DNA from: Wagnerdoeblera intermedia
Lineage (GTDB): Bacteria; Pseudomonadota; Alphaproteobacteria; Rhodobacterales; Rhodobacteraceae
Assembly (NCBI RefSeq): GCF_042647465.1
Contig: NZ_JBHRVN010000004.1
DNA length: 64,000 nt
Strand: one strand, 5' to 3'
The translations under genes were made by a program, and so were the position numbers. This document shows positions 18,511-27,473 of this stretch, piece after piece. Positions within the stretch are counted from its first letter, which is position 1. Each line of letters starts with the position of its first letter. The notes beneath the pieces were generated by a model. The model did not search any database. It was given only the letters and a program-made list of their open reading frames with translations, and was not told where the DNA came from.

Positions 18511-19707
18511 TCAGCCGTAACTGCGGGTGTCGTCGATCACCTTACCGTCATTGGGCAGCGAGCCGGGCGGCACCAGTTCAATCCGCCCGCGCAGCTTCAG
18601 CGTCTCAAAGACCGAAGTCTCATAAAGCGCGGGGTTGGAGGCGCGGGTTTCGACCTGCACGGTCATGCTGTCCATCTCTCCCTCGCGCCCGGCCACGACG
18701 CGGGCGCGCAGCACTTCGGGGTGACGGGCGACGAAATCGGCGACCTGTTCGGGGCGCACGAACATGCCTTTGATCTTGGTGGTCTGATCGGCGCGTCCCA
18801 TCCAGCCCCTGATGCGGGTATTGGTCCGGCCGCAGGGCGACTGCCCCGGCAGCACCGCCGAAAGATCCCCGGTAGCAAAGCGGATCAGCGGGTAATCGGT
18901 GTTAAGATTGGTGACCAGCACCTCGCCCACTTCGCCCGGCGGCACCGGATCGCCGGTGCCGGGGCGCACGATTTCGAGGATAATCCCCTCATCCGCGACC
19001 ATGCCTTCCAGGGCGTCGGTCTCATAAGCGATATTGCCGACATCGGCAGTGGCATAGCACTGCCGGGTGATGACGCCGCGATCGGCATATTCCTGACGCA
19101 GGCTGGGGAAGAGCGCACCGCCCCCCACCACCGCGCGGGCGAATTTCAGCAAAACGCCCTGCTCATCCGCCTTATCAAGGATGACCTTCAGAAAATCCGG
19201 CGTGCCTGCATAGACGGTCGTGCCGATATCACGGGCTGCGCGAACCTGCAGATCGGTCTGGCCGGTGCCCGCAGGCAGCACGGCAGCCCCGACCGCACGG
19301 GCGGCGGTTTCGAACATGATGCCGGCCGGGACCAGATGATAGGAAAAGCAGTTCTGCACGATGTCATGCCCGCGCACGCCGCTGGCATGCAGAAAACGCC
19401 CGAGGCGGAACCAGTCGGCGCCCGCGCCGCCCGGCTCATAGATCGGACCGGGGGACTGGAAATAATGCGACAGGCCCTTCACCGCAAAGCCCCCGAAGGG
19501 CGGCTCTGCCTGCTGGCGGGACACCAGATCGGATTTTCGCGTCACCGGCAGCTGCGCCAGATCGGCCAGGCTTTGCACCGCGACCCCGGCATAATGTTGA
19601 CCCGCCGGGGCCGAAACCGCCGCTTTCAGCGCATCACGTAACTGCGCAAGCTGCGCCGCTTCACGGGCGTCCTGGCTGCGGGTCTCAAGTTCATCGTAAA
19701 AGGACAT
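18511..19707 (-). CDS. Phenylacetate-CoA-ligase-like AMP-forming enzyme, module 2
   Basis: 398-aa member of the PaaK branch of the ANL superfamily, shorter than acyl-CoA ligases as usual for PaaK. Visible: YFQSPGPIYEPGG near 90 (P-loop equivalent), CYATADVGNIAYE, and GEVGEVLVTNLNTDYPLIRFATGDLSAV with the adenylate-binding Asp. The C-terminal lid has IRGWMGRADQTTKIKGMFVRP. Start at 19707 fits GGGAGGGC upstream and leaves 13 nt after livF; an upstream ATG would run deep into livF. PaaK family members activate phenylacetate or similar aromatic acids; this one's substrate is not known. Confidence 0.8.
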   Translation of the reverse strand: MSFYDELETRSQDAREAAQLAQLRDALKAAVSAPAGQHYAGVAVQSLADLAQLPVTRKSDLVSRQQAEPPFGGFAVKGLSHYFQSPGPIYEPGGAGADWFRLGRFLHASGVRGHDIVQNCFSYHLVPAGIMFETAARAVGAAVLPAGTGQTDLQVRAARDIGTTVYAGTPDFLKVILDKADEQGVLLKFARAVVGGGALFPSLRQEYADRGVITRQCYATADVGNIAYETDALEGMVADEGIILEIVRPGTGDPVPPGEVGEVLVTNLNTDYPLIRFATGDLSAVLPGQSPCGRTNTRIRGWMGRADQTTKIKGMFVRPEQVADFVARHPEVLRARVVAGREGEMDSMTVQVETRASNPALYETSVFETLKLRGRIELVPPGSLPNDGKVIDDTRSYG

Positions 19708-19720
19708 GATCTGCCCTCCC

Positions 19721-20542
19721 TCAGGCCAGCCAGCGTTTGCGGCGGCGATAGCTGCGCACATCCCGGAAGCTCTTGCGCCCCTTGTCGGACATGCCGAGGT
19801 AAAATTCCGCAACATCAGGGTTTTCGCGCAGCTCCTGCGCGGTCCCCTCCATCACCACACGGCCCGATTCCAGGATGTAACCGGTATGGGCATAGCGCAG
19901 CGCGACGTTGGTGTTCTGCTCAGCCAGCAGGAAGGTCACCCCTTCGCGGGCGTTCACTTCGCGCACGATCTCAAAGATCTGCTCCACCAGCTGCGGCGCG
20001 AGACCCATGGAGGGCTCATCGAGAAGGATCGTCTCAGGACGGCTCATCAGGGCGCGGCCAATGGCGCACATCTGTTGCTCACCGCCCGAGGTATAGCCCG
20101 CCTGGGATTTGCGCCGCTCACGCAGGCGCGGGAAATAGTTGTAAACCATCTCAAGATCTTCGGCGACCTGAGCGCGGTTTTTGCCGGTATAGCTGCCGGT
20201 CAGCAGGTTCTCTTCGACGGTCAGATGCTCAAAGCAGTGACGCCCCTCCATGACCTGGATCACGCCACGGCGCACCAGATCGGCGGGGTCTTTATCGGCG
20301 GTATTCTCGCCGCGATAGAGGATCTGGCCCTTGGTCACCTCACCGCGCTCTGATTTCAGCAGGCCCGAAATGGCCTTGAGCGTGGTGGATTTGCCCGCAC
20401 CATTGCCGCCCAGCAGCGCCGTGATGCCACCCTTCGGCACGGTCAGACTGACGCCTTTGAGCACCAGAATGACGTGGTTGTAGATCACCTCGATATTGTT
20501 GACCTCAAGCACGGTCTCACGGGTCGGGGCTGCATCCAGCAT
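19721..20542 (-). CDS. livF: HAAT ABC importer ATPase LivF, module 2
   Basis: 273-aa ATP-binding subunit: Walker A GGNGAGKSTT, signature SGGEQQMCAIG, Walker B ILLDEPSMGLAP, H-loop LLAEQNTNVA. It closely resembles the module 1 LivF and shares its extra C-terminal basic tail (here SYRRRKRWLA). Located 61 nt after the binding-protein gene and 13 nt before the PaaK-like gene. Confidence 0.9.
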   Translation of the reverse strand: MLDAAPTRETVLEVNNIEVIYNHVILVLKGVSLTVPKGGITALLGGNGAGKSTTLKAISGLLKSERGEVTKGQILYRGENTADKDPADLVRRGVIQVMEGRHCFEHLTVEENLLTGSYTGKNRAQVAEDLEMVYNYFPRLRERRKSQAGYTSGGEQQMCAIGRALMSRPETILLDEPSMGLAPQLVEQIFEIVREVNAREGVTFLLAEQNTNVALRYAHTGYILESGRVVMEGTAQELRENPDVAEFYLGMSDKGRKSFRDVRSYRRRKRWLA

Positions 20543-20603
20543 GACAGAACCTCTTGAAACGACAGGGAGGCGGCGGCCCGCATCAGGGCCGCCGCCTGGC
20601 AGA

Positions 20604-21887
20604 TCAGCACTTCGGCGTGATGCCGGCCTCTTTGGCGTAGGCTTCCGAGTCAGCCTTCACCAGCGGGTCGATGACTTCGAGGTCGGACTGGATCCAGTCG
20701 GTAATCGCGTTCCATTTTCCGGCGGATGCATCCCACTGCTGGATCAGCGCATAGCCGTCACCGCCGTGGTTTTCGCAGGTGGCCTTGAAGGGCGGCGCGA
20801 AATTCGGCAGGCCGAGACCCGCCATGATCTCTTCGGTCACTTCCATGCTTTCCAGCGCGTCGCGCATCATCGCAGGCGTCACCTCTTTGGTGTTGTTGTC
20901 GGCCTGAGCCTTCAGCACCGCGAGATGGGCAAGCGCGCCTTCATAGATGCCGCGCAGATACATGATCGAGCCGATCTGATCGCCCGCACCGGCCGATTTA
21001 CCCGCGTCTTTGACGTATTTCGTCAGATCCGCGAAGATCGGGTAATCGCCGTTGGCGCCGTGCATATTCAGCGACTTATAGCCATTGGCCCCCGCGCCCG
21101 CCGGACGCACATCGTTCTCTGAGCCCGACCACCAGGAGCCGTAGATATTCTCCATCGGGTAGCGCACGTTGGCCGCTTCCTGGATGGCAGCCGAGTTCAT
21201 CACACCCCAGCCCCACATGATGACGAAATCCGGACGGTCGCGGCGGATCTGCAGCCACTGGCTTTTCTGCTCCTGGCCGGGGCTGTCGACGGGGATGGTG
21301 TTGAACTCAAACCCGTGTTTCTTCGACAGCTCTTCCAGGGTGCGGATCGGCTCTTTGCCATAGGCCGAGTTGTGATAGAGCAGCGTGATCTTCTTGCCCT
21401 TCAGATCATCACCGTTCTCTGCCAGCAGGTGCTTGATGATGATCGACGCCCCATCCCAGTAGTTCGACGGGAAGTTGAAGGTATTGCGGAAGACCGCGCC
21501 GTTTTTCACCGAAGTGCGCCCCAGACCCGGGGTCAGCATGGTCAGGCCATCGGCCTCAACCTTGGGGATCAGCTGATAGGCAATGCCGGTTGAGTTCGGC
21601 TGGATCAGAAGCGGTTTCTGCCCCTTAAAGCCCTCATAGCACTCCACACCTTTCTCGGTGTTATAGGAGGTCTCACATTCGGTCAGCTTAATCTTCACGC
21701 CGCCGATGCCACCGTCACGCTCATTGAGCAGGGTGAAATAATCGGCATAGCCATCGGCCAGCGGGATCCCCGAGGCCGCGAAGGGGCCGGTGCGGTAGAC
21801 CATGCTGGGGAAGAACAGTTCCTGGGCGAAGGCCGGCATGCCAGTGGCAATGGCGGCGGCGACCAGGGCAGCAAATCTGACTTTCAT
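20604..21887 (-). CDS. HAAT periplasmic substrate-binding protein, module 2
   Basis: 427-aa leucine-binding-protein-fold receptor with a Sec signal peptide (MKVRFAALVAAAIATGMPAFA, cleavage before QELFF). The mature part begins LFFPSMVYRTGPFAASGIPLAD, the ABC-type amino-acid/aromatic-acid receptor start. Unlike modules 1 and 3, it uses a Sec rather than a twin-arginine signal. It is only distantly like the module 1 receptor, so the two systems should bind different ligands. GGAGGAGA precedes the start. Confidence 0.88.
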   Translation of the reverse strand: MKVRFAALVAAAIATGMPAFAQELFFPSMVYRTGPFAASGIPLADGYADYFTLLNERDGGIGGVKIKLTECETSYNTEKGVECYEGFKGQKPLLIQPNSTGIAYQLIPKVEADGLTMLTPGLGRTSVKNGAVFRNTFNFPSNYWDGASIIIKHLLAENGDDLKGKKITLLYHNSAYGKEPIRTLEELSKKHGFEFNTIPVDSPGQEQKSQWLQIRRDRPDFVIMWGWGVMNSAAIQEAANVRYPMENIYGSWWSGSENDVRPAGAGANGYKSLNMHGANGDYPIFADLTKYVKDAGKSAGAGDQIGSIMYLRGIYEGALAHLAVLKAQADNNTKEVTPAMMRDALESMEVTEEIMAGLGLPNFAPPFKATCENHGGDGYALIQQWDASAGKWNAITDWIQSDLEVIDPLVKADSEAYAKEAGITPKC

Positions 21888-21955
21888 TCCGATTTCTCCT
21901 CCCGGAATTGATGACAGGGGCCAGGGTTTTCCTGGTTCTTCTGATTGGGCCGCCC

Positions 21956-23032
21956 TTAATGCGGGAAGGGCCAGAGCCGGAGTTTTTCCTTGGTCACGCG
22001 CCAGAGCTGCGCCAGACCATGCGGTTCAAGGATCAGGAAGGTGACGATCAGCGCGCCCACGATCATCAGCTCGATATGGGCGGCCAGATCGGTCGGCCAG
22101 CCAAGCTGCCCCACCAGAATGTTCTTCAGCACCACCGGCAGCACCACAAGGAAGGCCGCGCCTGCGAAACTTCCGAAGATCGAGCCGAGACCCCCGATGA
22201 TCACCATGAAGAGGACAAGGAAGCTCTTGTTTATGCCGAAGGCTTCGCCCACTTCCGCCGCGCCAAGATAGACCGAAAAGAAGAGCGCCCCGGCCACCCC
22301 GATGAAGAACGAGCTGATCGCAAAGGCCGAGAGTTTGGCACGCAGCGGGTTCACCCCGATGATCTCAGCAGCGATATCCATGTCGCGGATCGCCATCCAT
22401 TTGCGCCCGGTTGAGCCGCGCGTCAGATTGCGCGCAAGCCAAGCCAGCGCCACGGTAAAAACCAGGCAGAAGAGATATTTGGCCCAGGCCGCCGTCGCAG
22501 GACCGGCGATATTGACGCCGAACAGCGTGCGGTCCGGCGCGGTAATCATGCCCGAGGCGGAATAGTTGTAAAACCACGGCACCTTGTTGAAGAGCCAGAC
22601 CAGAAAGAACTGCGCCGCAAGCGTCGCCACGGCCAGATAAAAACCCTTAATGCGCAGGCTCGGCAGACCAAAAGCCGTGCCCACCAGCGCGGTGATCCCG
22701 CCTGCCAGCAGCACATGAATGGCCAGATTAACCTCAGGGAAAGCGGTCATCAGCTTATAGACCGCATAGGCCCCCACAGCCATGAAGCCCCCGGTGCCAA
22801 GGCTCACCTGACCGCAATAGCCGGTCAGAATGTTCAGCCCCAGAGCCGCGATCGCATAGATCAGAAAGGGCACCAGCACGGCGTTTGCCATGTAGTCGGT
22901 GACAAAGAAGGGCACCACCAGGAAGGCCACCGCCAGCAGCACGAAATAGCCGATGCGGTCGATGCGGATCGGGAAAGTCTGATTGTCTGCCCGGTAGGAG
23001 GTTTTGAACTGCCCGGCTTCACGATAGAGCAT
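21956..23032 (-). CDS. livM: HAAT ABC importer permease LivM, module 2
   Basis: 358-aa permease with about nine hydrophobic segments, NILTGYCGQVSLGTGGFMAVGA motif and the coupling loop WMAIRDMDIAAEIIGV. Start at 23032 is chosen because AGGAGG lies 6 nt upstream; an ATG eight codons earlier has none. Ends EPHGLAQLWRVTKEKLRLWPFPH. Confidence 0.9.
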   Translation of the reverse strand: MLYREAGQFKTSYRADNQTFPIRIDRIGYFVLLAVAFLVVPFFVTDYMANAVLVPFLIYAIAALGLNILTGYCGQVSLGTGGFMAVGAYAVYKLMTAFPEVNLAIHVLLAGGITALVGTAFGLPSLRIKGFYLAVATLAAQFFLVWLFNKVPWFYNYSASGMITAPDRTLFGVNIAGPATAAWAKYLFCLVFTVALAWLARNLTRGSTGRKWMAIRDMDIAAEIIGVNPLRAKLSAFAISSFFIGVAGALFFSVYLGAAEVGEAFGINKSFLVLFMVIIGGLGSIFGSFAGAAFLVVLPVVLKNILVGQLGWPTDLAAHIELMIVGALIVTFLILEPHGLAQLWRVTKEKLRLWPFPH

Positions 23033-23116
23033 CTTATGCCTCCTGGCCGCAAACAACGGAAAACGCGCCGGTCCCCGCAGGACGGCGCGTCATGAAGATC
23101 AGATTGTAAAAGCGGA

Positions 23117-23338
23117 TCAGGCCTCGGCCTGATACACCCGCTCGCCGCGCTGCAGATCCTGCGTCAGCGCCAGCAGCCGCAGCCGCGACCAGATCCCGAT
23201 GGCCAGCCCCAGCAGCGAGAGCACCATCACATGCGGCATCAGCGGATGCGCGTCCATATAAGCAAGCAGAGTCAGCCCCCCGAAGACCCAGAAGGCCGAG
23301 AAGGCTACGGTGCAGAGAATTGCCAGAAATTTTTTCAT
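23117..23338 (-). CDS. Small two-helix membrane protein inside importer module 2
   Basis: 73-aa protein starting MKKFLAILCTVAFSAFWVFG, with two hydrophobic stretches (about residues 3-25 and 33-52) and a charged C-terminus (LTQDLQRGERVYQAEA). The start at 23338 has GGAGAG 8 nt upstream; an ATG 13 codons earlier is less likely. I do not recognise a family. It sits between livH and livM in the same orientation and is probably cotranscribed, which suggests an accessory or assembly role for the importer. Module 1 and module 3 have no counterpart. Confidence 0.7.
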   Translation of the reverse strand: MKKFLAILCTVAFSAFWVFGGLTLLAYMDAHPLMPHVMVLSLLGLAIGIWSRLRLLALTQDLQRGERVYQAEA

Positions 23339-23374
23339 GCGCTGTCTCTCCGTCAGAAGCGGCGCCGAATGCGT

Positions 23375-23450
23375 CACTCTGTCGCAGAGTGAACCACCGT
23401 GCGCGGCAGAGAGTCAACTGCAGTGAGTTGGATTCCGCTGCGTCGGCAGC
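23375..23450 (-). other. Three consecutive small hairpins between livH2 and the small membrane protein gene
   Basis: CACTCTG-TCG-CAGAGTG (23375-23391), CAACT-N6-AGTTG (23415-23430) and GCTGC-GTCG-GCAGC (23437-23450). All lie in the 150-nt gap, the longest inside this operon. No T tract follows on the minus strand, so mRNA processing or stability control is more likely than termination. Confidence 0.45.
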
Positions 23451-23488
23451 GCGAAATTTTACCATGTCGAACAGATTTCCGGTCATGA

Positions 23489-24475
23489 TCACACCCGCTC
23501 AATGATGCGGTCGCCGAACAGTCCCTGCGGACGGAAGACGAGGAAGAGAAGCGCCAGCACATAGGCAAACCAGTTCTCGGTCGCGCCGCCGATCATCGGG
23601 CCGATGAAGAACTCAAAGAGTTTCTCCCCCACACCGATGATGAGACCGCCGACAATGGCGCCCGGGATCGAGGTAAAGCCCCCCAGCATCAGCACCGGCA
23701 GCGCCTTCAGCGCGATCAGCGAGAGCGAGAACTGCACCCCGGATTTTGAGCCCCACATGATGCCCGCGACCAGGGCCACAAAGCCCGCGATCGACCAGGT
23801 CAGCACCCAGATGAAGCGCAGCGAAATCCCGACCGACAGCGCCGCCTGGTGGTCATCTGCCACCGCGCGAAGCGCACGGCCCTGTTTGGAATACTGCGAA
23901 AAGAGCGTCAGCGTGACCACGAGGATCACCGCCACGACAGCCGCCACGATATCAAGCGTGTCGATAAAGAAGCCGTAGCCAAAGAGGTTATAGGTGATCT
24001 GATCGACGGTTTCAGACATGCCCTGAGGGATGCCGACATCAAGTTTCTTGATATCCGCGCCCCACATCACATCGCCGAAACCCTCCATGAAATAGGCCAG
24101 ACCAATGGTCGCCATGAAAAGGATGATCGGCTCCTGGTTCACCAGGTGCTTCAGCACATAGCGCTCCACCAGGATCGCAAGACCCACCATGACCAGCGCG
24201 GTCAGAAGGATCGCCAGCACCGCCGGAACCTTCCAGCCGAAGTGATGCAGCTGGGTGCCGAACATCGCGTTGATCAGATGCGCAAAGGGGATCTGGCCGT
24301 TCTGAATACCCACCAGCGTCAGCGCCGCGAAAAGCGCCATGACCCCTTGGGCATAGTTAAAGATGCCCGAGGCCTTGAAGATCAGCACAAACCCAAGCGC
24401 CACAAGCGCATAGAGCACGCCGGCCATCAGCCCGTTCACGGTGACCTCCATGGCATAGAGAATGGTGTCACTCAT
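23489..24475 (-). CDS. livH: HAAT ABC importer permease LivH, module 2
   Basis: 328-aa permease with eight or nine hydrophobic segments. Marks: GVLYALVALGFVLIFKASGIFNYAQGVM, the coupling loop RAVADDHQAALSVGI, and the tail RPQGLFGDRIIERV. It has an extra loop of about 30 residues (near 160-190: VMWGADIKKLDVGIPQGMSE) that LivH1 lacks. Start overlaps livG2 by 8 nt. Confidence 0.9.
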   Translation of the reverse strand: MSDTILYAMEVTVNGLMAGVLYALVALGFVLIFKASGIFNYAQGVMALFAALTLVGIQNGQIPFAHLINAMFGTQLHHFGWKVPAVLAILLTALVMVGLAILVERYVLKHLVNQEPIILFMATIGLAYFMEGFGDVMWGADIKKLDVGIPQGMSETVDQITYNLFGYGFFIDTLDIVAAVVAVILVVTLTLFSQYSKQGRALRAVADDHQAALSVGISLRFIWVLTWSIAGFVALVAGIMWGSKSGVQFSLSLIALKALPVLMLGGFTSIPGAIVGGLIIGVGEKLFEFFIGPMIGGATENWFAYVLALLFLVFRPQGLFGDRIIERV

Positions 24476-25298
24476 GGCTCACCCCCAAATAGGCGTCGAT
24501 CACGGCCTTGTTGCTGCGGATTTCATCGGGCGGCCCGTCGCCGATCTTCTTGCCGTAATCCATTACGACCACCCGGTCCGAGAGATCCATCACCACGCCC
24601 ATATCGTGTTCGATCAGCGCGATGGTGGTGCCGAATTCGTCATTCACATCGAGGATAAAGCGGCACATGTCCTCTTTCTCCTCGACGTTCATCCCGGCCA
24701 TCGGCTCATCAAGCAGCAGAAGTTTCGGCTCAGCCGCCAGCGCGCGCGCCAGTTCCACCCGCTTTTTCAGCCCGTAAGGCAGACGGCCGACAGGGGTTTT
24801 GCGGATGTGCTGGATTTCCAGAAAATCGATGATCCGCTCCACGGCGGCGCGGTGTTCATCTTCCTCCCGCGCAGCTTTGCCCCACCAGAGCGCCTGCTGC
24901 GCAAGGTTGGTCTCCATCATGGTCAGGCGGCCCGTCATGATGTTGTCGAGCACCGACATGCCTTCAAAAAGCGCGATGTTCTGGAAGGTCCGTGCGATGC
25001 CCTGGCGGGCCACCTCATAGGGCTTCATCGGCGGGCGTTTCGCACCGCGAAACCAGACTTCGCCTTCCTGGGGGACGTAAAAGCCCGAGATCACGTTCAG
25101 CATCGAGGATTTCCCCGCGCCGTTCGGACCGATGATGGCGCGGATTTCGCCCTCGCGGATGTCAAAGCTGATGTCGGTGATCGCCTTCACGCCGCCAAAG
25201 CGCAGCGTGATGTTTTTCATTTCCATCAGAACGGGGCCGATTTTGCGCCCGTCTGCGGTGATCCAGCCCTCGGTCGGGAGTGCCTGTGCCATGCTCAT
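24468..25298 (-). CDS. livG: HAAT ABC importer ATPase LivG, module 2
   Basis: 276-aa ATP-binding subunit: Walker A GPNGAGKSS, Q-loop region ARTFQNIALFEGMSVLDNI, degenerate signature LPYGLKKRVELARA, Walker B LLLLDEPMAGMN, H-loop LIEHDMGVVM. The first 20 residues (to about DGRKIGPVLM) precede the usual family start. Overlaps the acyl-CoA ligase stop by 4 nt and livH by 8 nt. Confidence 0.9.
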   Translation of the reverse strand: MSMAQALPTEGWITADGRKIGPVLMEMKNITLRFGGVKAITDISFDIREGEIRAIIGPNGAGKSSMLNVISGFYVPQEGEVWFRGAKRPPMKPYEVARQGIARTFQNIALFEGMSVLDNIMTGRLTMMETNLAQQALWWGKAAREEDEHRAAVERIIDFLEIQHIRKTPVGRLPYGLKKRVELARALAAEPKLLLLDEPMAGMNVEEKEDMCRFILDVNDEFGTTIALIEHDMGVVMDLSDRVVVMDYGKKIGDGPPDEIRSNKAVIDAYLGVSHE

Positions 25299-27268
25299 GC
25301 GGCCTCTCTGCGGCTCGGGGTCGCGGGAAAAACCTTCGCATCACGCAGGGCGAGGGTGGCGGAGATAAAGCCCTTACGGCCGTCCTCATAAGAGACTTCC
25401 GTGCGGGTCGAGACCGAAGGCGCATCGGAATAAAGCGCCTCGATCAGATCGGCATATTTCGTCGCGATGATATTGCGGCGCACTTTGCGGGTGCGGGTCA
25501 GCTCACCATCATCGGCATCAAGTTCTTTGTGCAGCACGAGGAAGCGTTTGATCTGACAGCCCGCCAGCATCGGATCATCCGCAAGGCTGGCGTTCACCTC
25601 TTCGACATGGCTCTGCATCATCTCAAGGACTTTCGGGTGGCCCGCGAGTTCCTGGTAGCTGGTGTAAGAGATATTGTTGCGCTCAGCCCAGTTGCCCACC
25701 GCCGTCAGGTCGATGTTCAGAAAGGCAGTGCAATGGTCGCGGCCATTGCCAAAGACCACCGCCTCCAGAATGCCGGGATAGAACTTCAGTTTGTTCTCGA
25801 CATATTTCGGCGCGAACATCTGGCCCGAGGCCAGTTTGCCCACATCCTTGACCCGGTCGATGATGCGCAGATGGCCAAGGCCCTCAACGAAATAACCCGC
25901 ATCGCCGGTGGCCACCCAGCCTTCGGCATCTTTGGTCGAAGCGGTGGCTTCGGGGTTTTTGTAGTATTCCACGAAGGTGCCGGGGCTGCGGTAGAAAACC
26001 TCGCCCTTGTCGTCGATCTTCAGCTCAACCCCCGGGCAGGCCACGCCGACGGTATCAGGGCGCACCTGGCCATTGGGGTGACCGGCGACCAGAACGGTGG
26101 CTTCCGTCTGGCCGTAAAGCTGCTTCAGATTGATCCCGAGCGAGCGGTAGAAATCAAAGATCTCCGGCCCGATGGCCTCACCCGCGGTATAGCCCACGCG
26201 AATGCGGCTGTAGCCCAGCGTGTTTTTCAGCGGCCCGTAAACCAGCAGATCGCCCAGGCGGTATTTCAGCCGGTCACCAAGGCTGACCTCGCCGCCGTCA
26301 AGGATTTTGCCGCCGACTTTGCGGGCATGATCCATGAAGGTTTTGAAAAGCCATTTCTTGAAGCGGCCCGCATCTTCCATGCGGATCATCACTGAGGTGA
26401 GCTGACCTTCATAAACGCGGGGCGTCGCGAAGAAATAGGTCGGCCCGATCTCGCGCAGATCGGTCATCATGGTCTGCGCGCTCTCGGGGCAGTTCACGCA
26501 GAAGCCCACCACATGAGCCTGCGCGATTGAGAAGATGTAATCCCCCGCCCAGGCCAGCGGCAGATAGGCCAGCACATCCTCATCCGGGGTCAGCCCCTCA
26601 AAGGCGGCACCGGCTTTGGCGGTCTCAATGACATTGCGGTTTGACAGCACCACGCCCTTCGGTGTGCCGGTGGTGCCCGAGGTGTAAAGCATGACGCATT
26701 TGCTGTCCGGCGTCAGGGCAGCCATGCGGGCAGTCAGCTCAGCGTCCACCCGCTGCTGCGCCGCCAGACCCTTCGCGGCCAGATCCTCCAGCGAGGTCAT
26801 GGCGCTGTGGTCATATTTCCGCAGTCCGCGCTTGTCGTGATAAAGGATCTGCTCAATGCCCGGCACGCGGGACTGCACTTCAAGAACCTTATCGACCTGC
26901 TCCTGATCCGCCGCGATGACAAAGCGCGCGCCCGAATGCTCCAGCACATAGGCCATCTCTTCGGCGACGGCGTCCTGATAAAGCGGGACCGGCACCGCGC
27001 CACACATCTGGATCGCAATCATCGACCAGTAAAGCGCGGGGCGGTTGCGGCCGATGATGGCCACATGATCCCCGGGGTTCAGACCCAGAACCATCAGACC
27101 GCGGGCGATATTGCGCACCTCTTCTGCGGTCTCAGCCCAGGTCCAGCTTTGCCAGATGCCGAATTCTTTTTCCCGGAATGCCGGACGACCGCCCATGGTG
27201 GCGGCATTGCGCATCAAAAGCGCCGGTATGGATTGAGGATCGCCCGAAGGCGTCACTGCAGCGGCCAC
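25295..27268 (-). CDS. Long-chain acyl-CoA ligase (AMP-forming), importer module 2
   Basis: 657-aa ANL-superfamily ligase and first gene of module 2. P-loop VMLYTSGTTGTPKGVVLSN lies at about 193-211; A5 is QLYGQTEATVLVAG, A7 WVATGDAGYF, and A8 IIDRVKDVGKLASGQMFAPK. The last 50 residues (from SVSTRTEVSYEDGR) extend past the usual end. As leader gene of the operon it is produced with the importer and is the most direct candidate for activating the imported acid. Transcription starts in the 205-bp gap shared with the divergent sensor kinase. Confidence 0.87.
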   Translation of the reverse strand: MAAAVTPSGDPQSIPALLMRNAATMGGRPAFREKEFGIWQSWTWAETAEEVRNIARGLMVLGLNPGDHVAIIGRNRPALYWSMIAIQMCGAVPVPLYQDAVAEEMAYVLEHSGARFVIAADQEQVDKVLEVQSRVPGIEQILYHDKRGLRKYDHSAMTSLEDLAAKGLAAQQRVDAELTARMAALTPDSKCVMLYTSGTTGTPKGVVLSNRNVIETAKAGAAFEGLTPDEDVLAYLPLAWAGDYIFSIAQAHVVGFCVNCPESAQTMMTDLREIGPTYFFATPRVYEGQLTSVMIRMEDAGRFKKWLFKTFMDHARKVGGKILDGGEVSLGDRLKYRLGDLLVYGPLKNTLGYSRIRVGYTAGEAIGPEIFDFYRSLGINLKQLYGQTEATVLVAGHPNGQVRPDTVGVACPGVELKIDDKGEVFYRSPGTFVEYYKNPEATASTKDAEGWVATGDAGYFVEGLGHLRIIDRVKDVGKLASGQMFAPKYVENKLKFYPGILEAVVFGNGRDHCTAFLNIDLTAVGNWAERNNISYTSYQELAGHPKVLEMMQSHVEEVNASLADDPMLAGCQIKRFLVLHKELDADDGELTRTRKVRRNIIATKYADLIEALYSDAPSVSTRTEVSYEDGRKGFISATLALRDAKVFPATPSRREAA

Positions 27269-27473
27269 GTCTGTCCTCCCCCTCGCCTTTCAGAACCGGT
27301 GCCCCTCCTCAGGCGGTCTCCGGTTCTGACCTGCTGATGAGACAGTGGTCACAGGCAAAACTTGCCCGAATTTTGCGCAATCCTAACAAATTGTAACAGG
27401 CGACAAAAAGTTTGCGCCACGGCGGGCGGCTGTTAACATTCACTCAGGGCGCGGGCCGGAAGCCGGGCCCCTC
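27269..27473. promoter_or_regulatory. Divergent promoter region between module 2 and its kinase
   Basis: 205 bp, visibly more AT-rich in its middle than the flanking genes. It holds GCAAAA-N10-TTTTGC (27355-27376), the 9-bp palindrome ACAA-A-TTGT (27386-27394), and GTTAAC near 27432. These symmetric elements are candidate binding sites for the response regulator encoded at 29432. No -35/-10 pair is convincing by eye. Confidence 0.45.
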
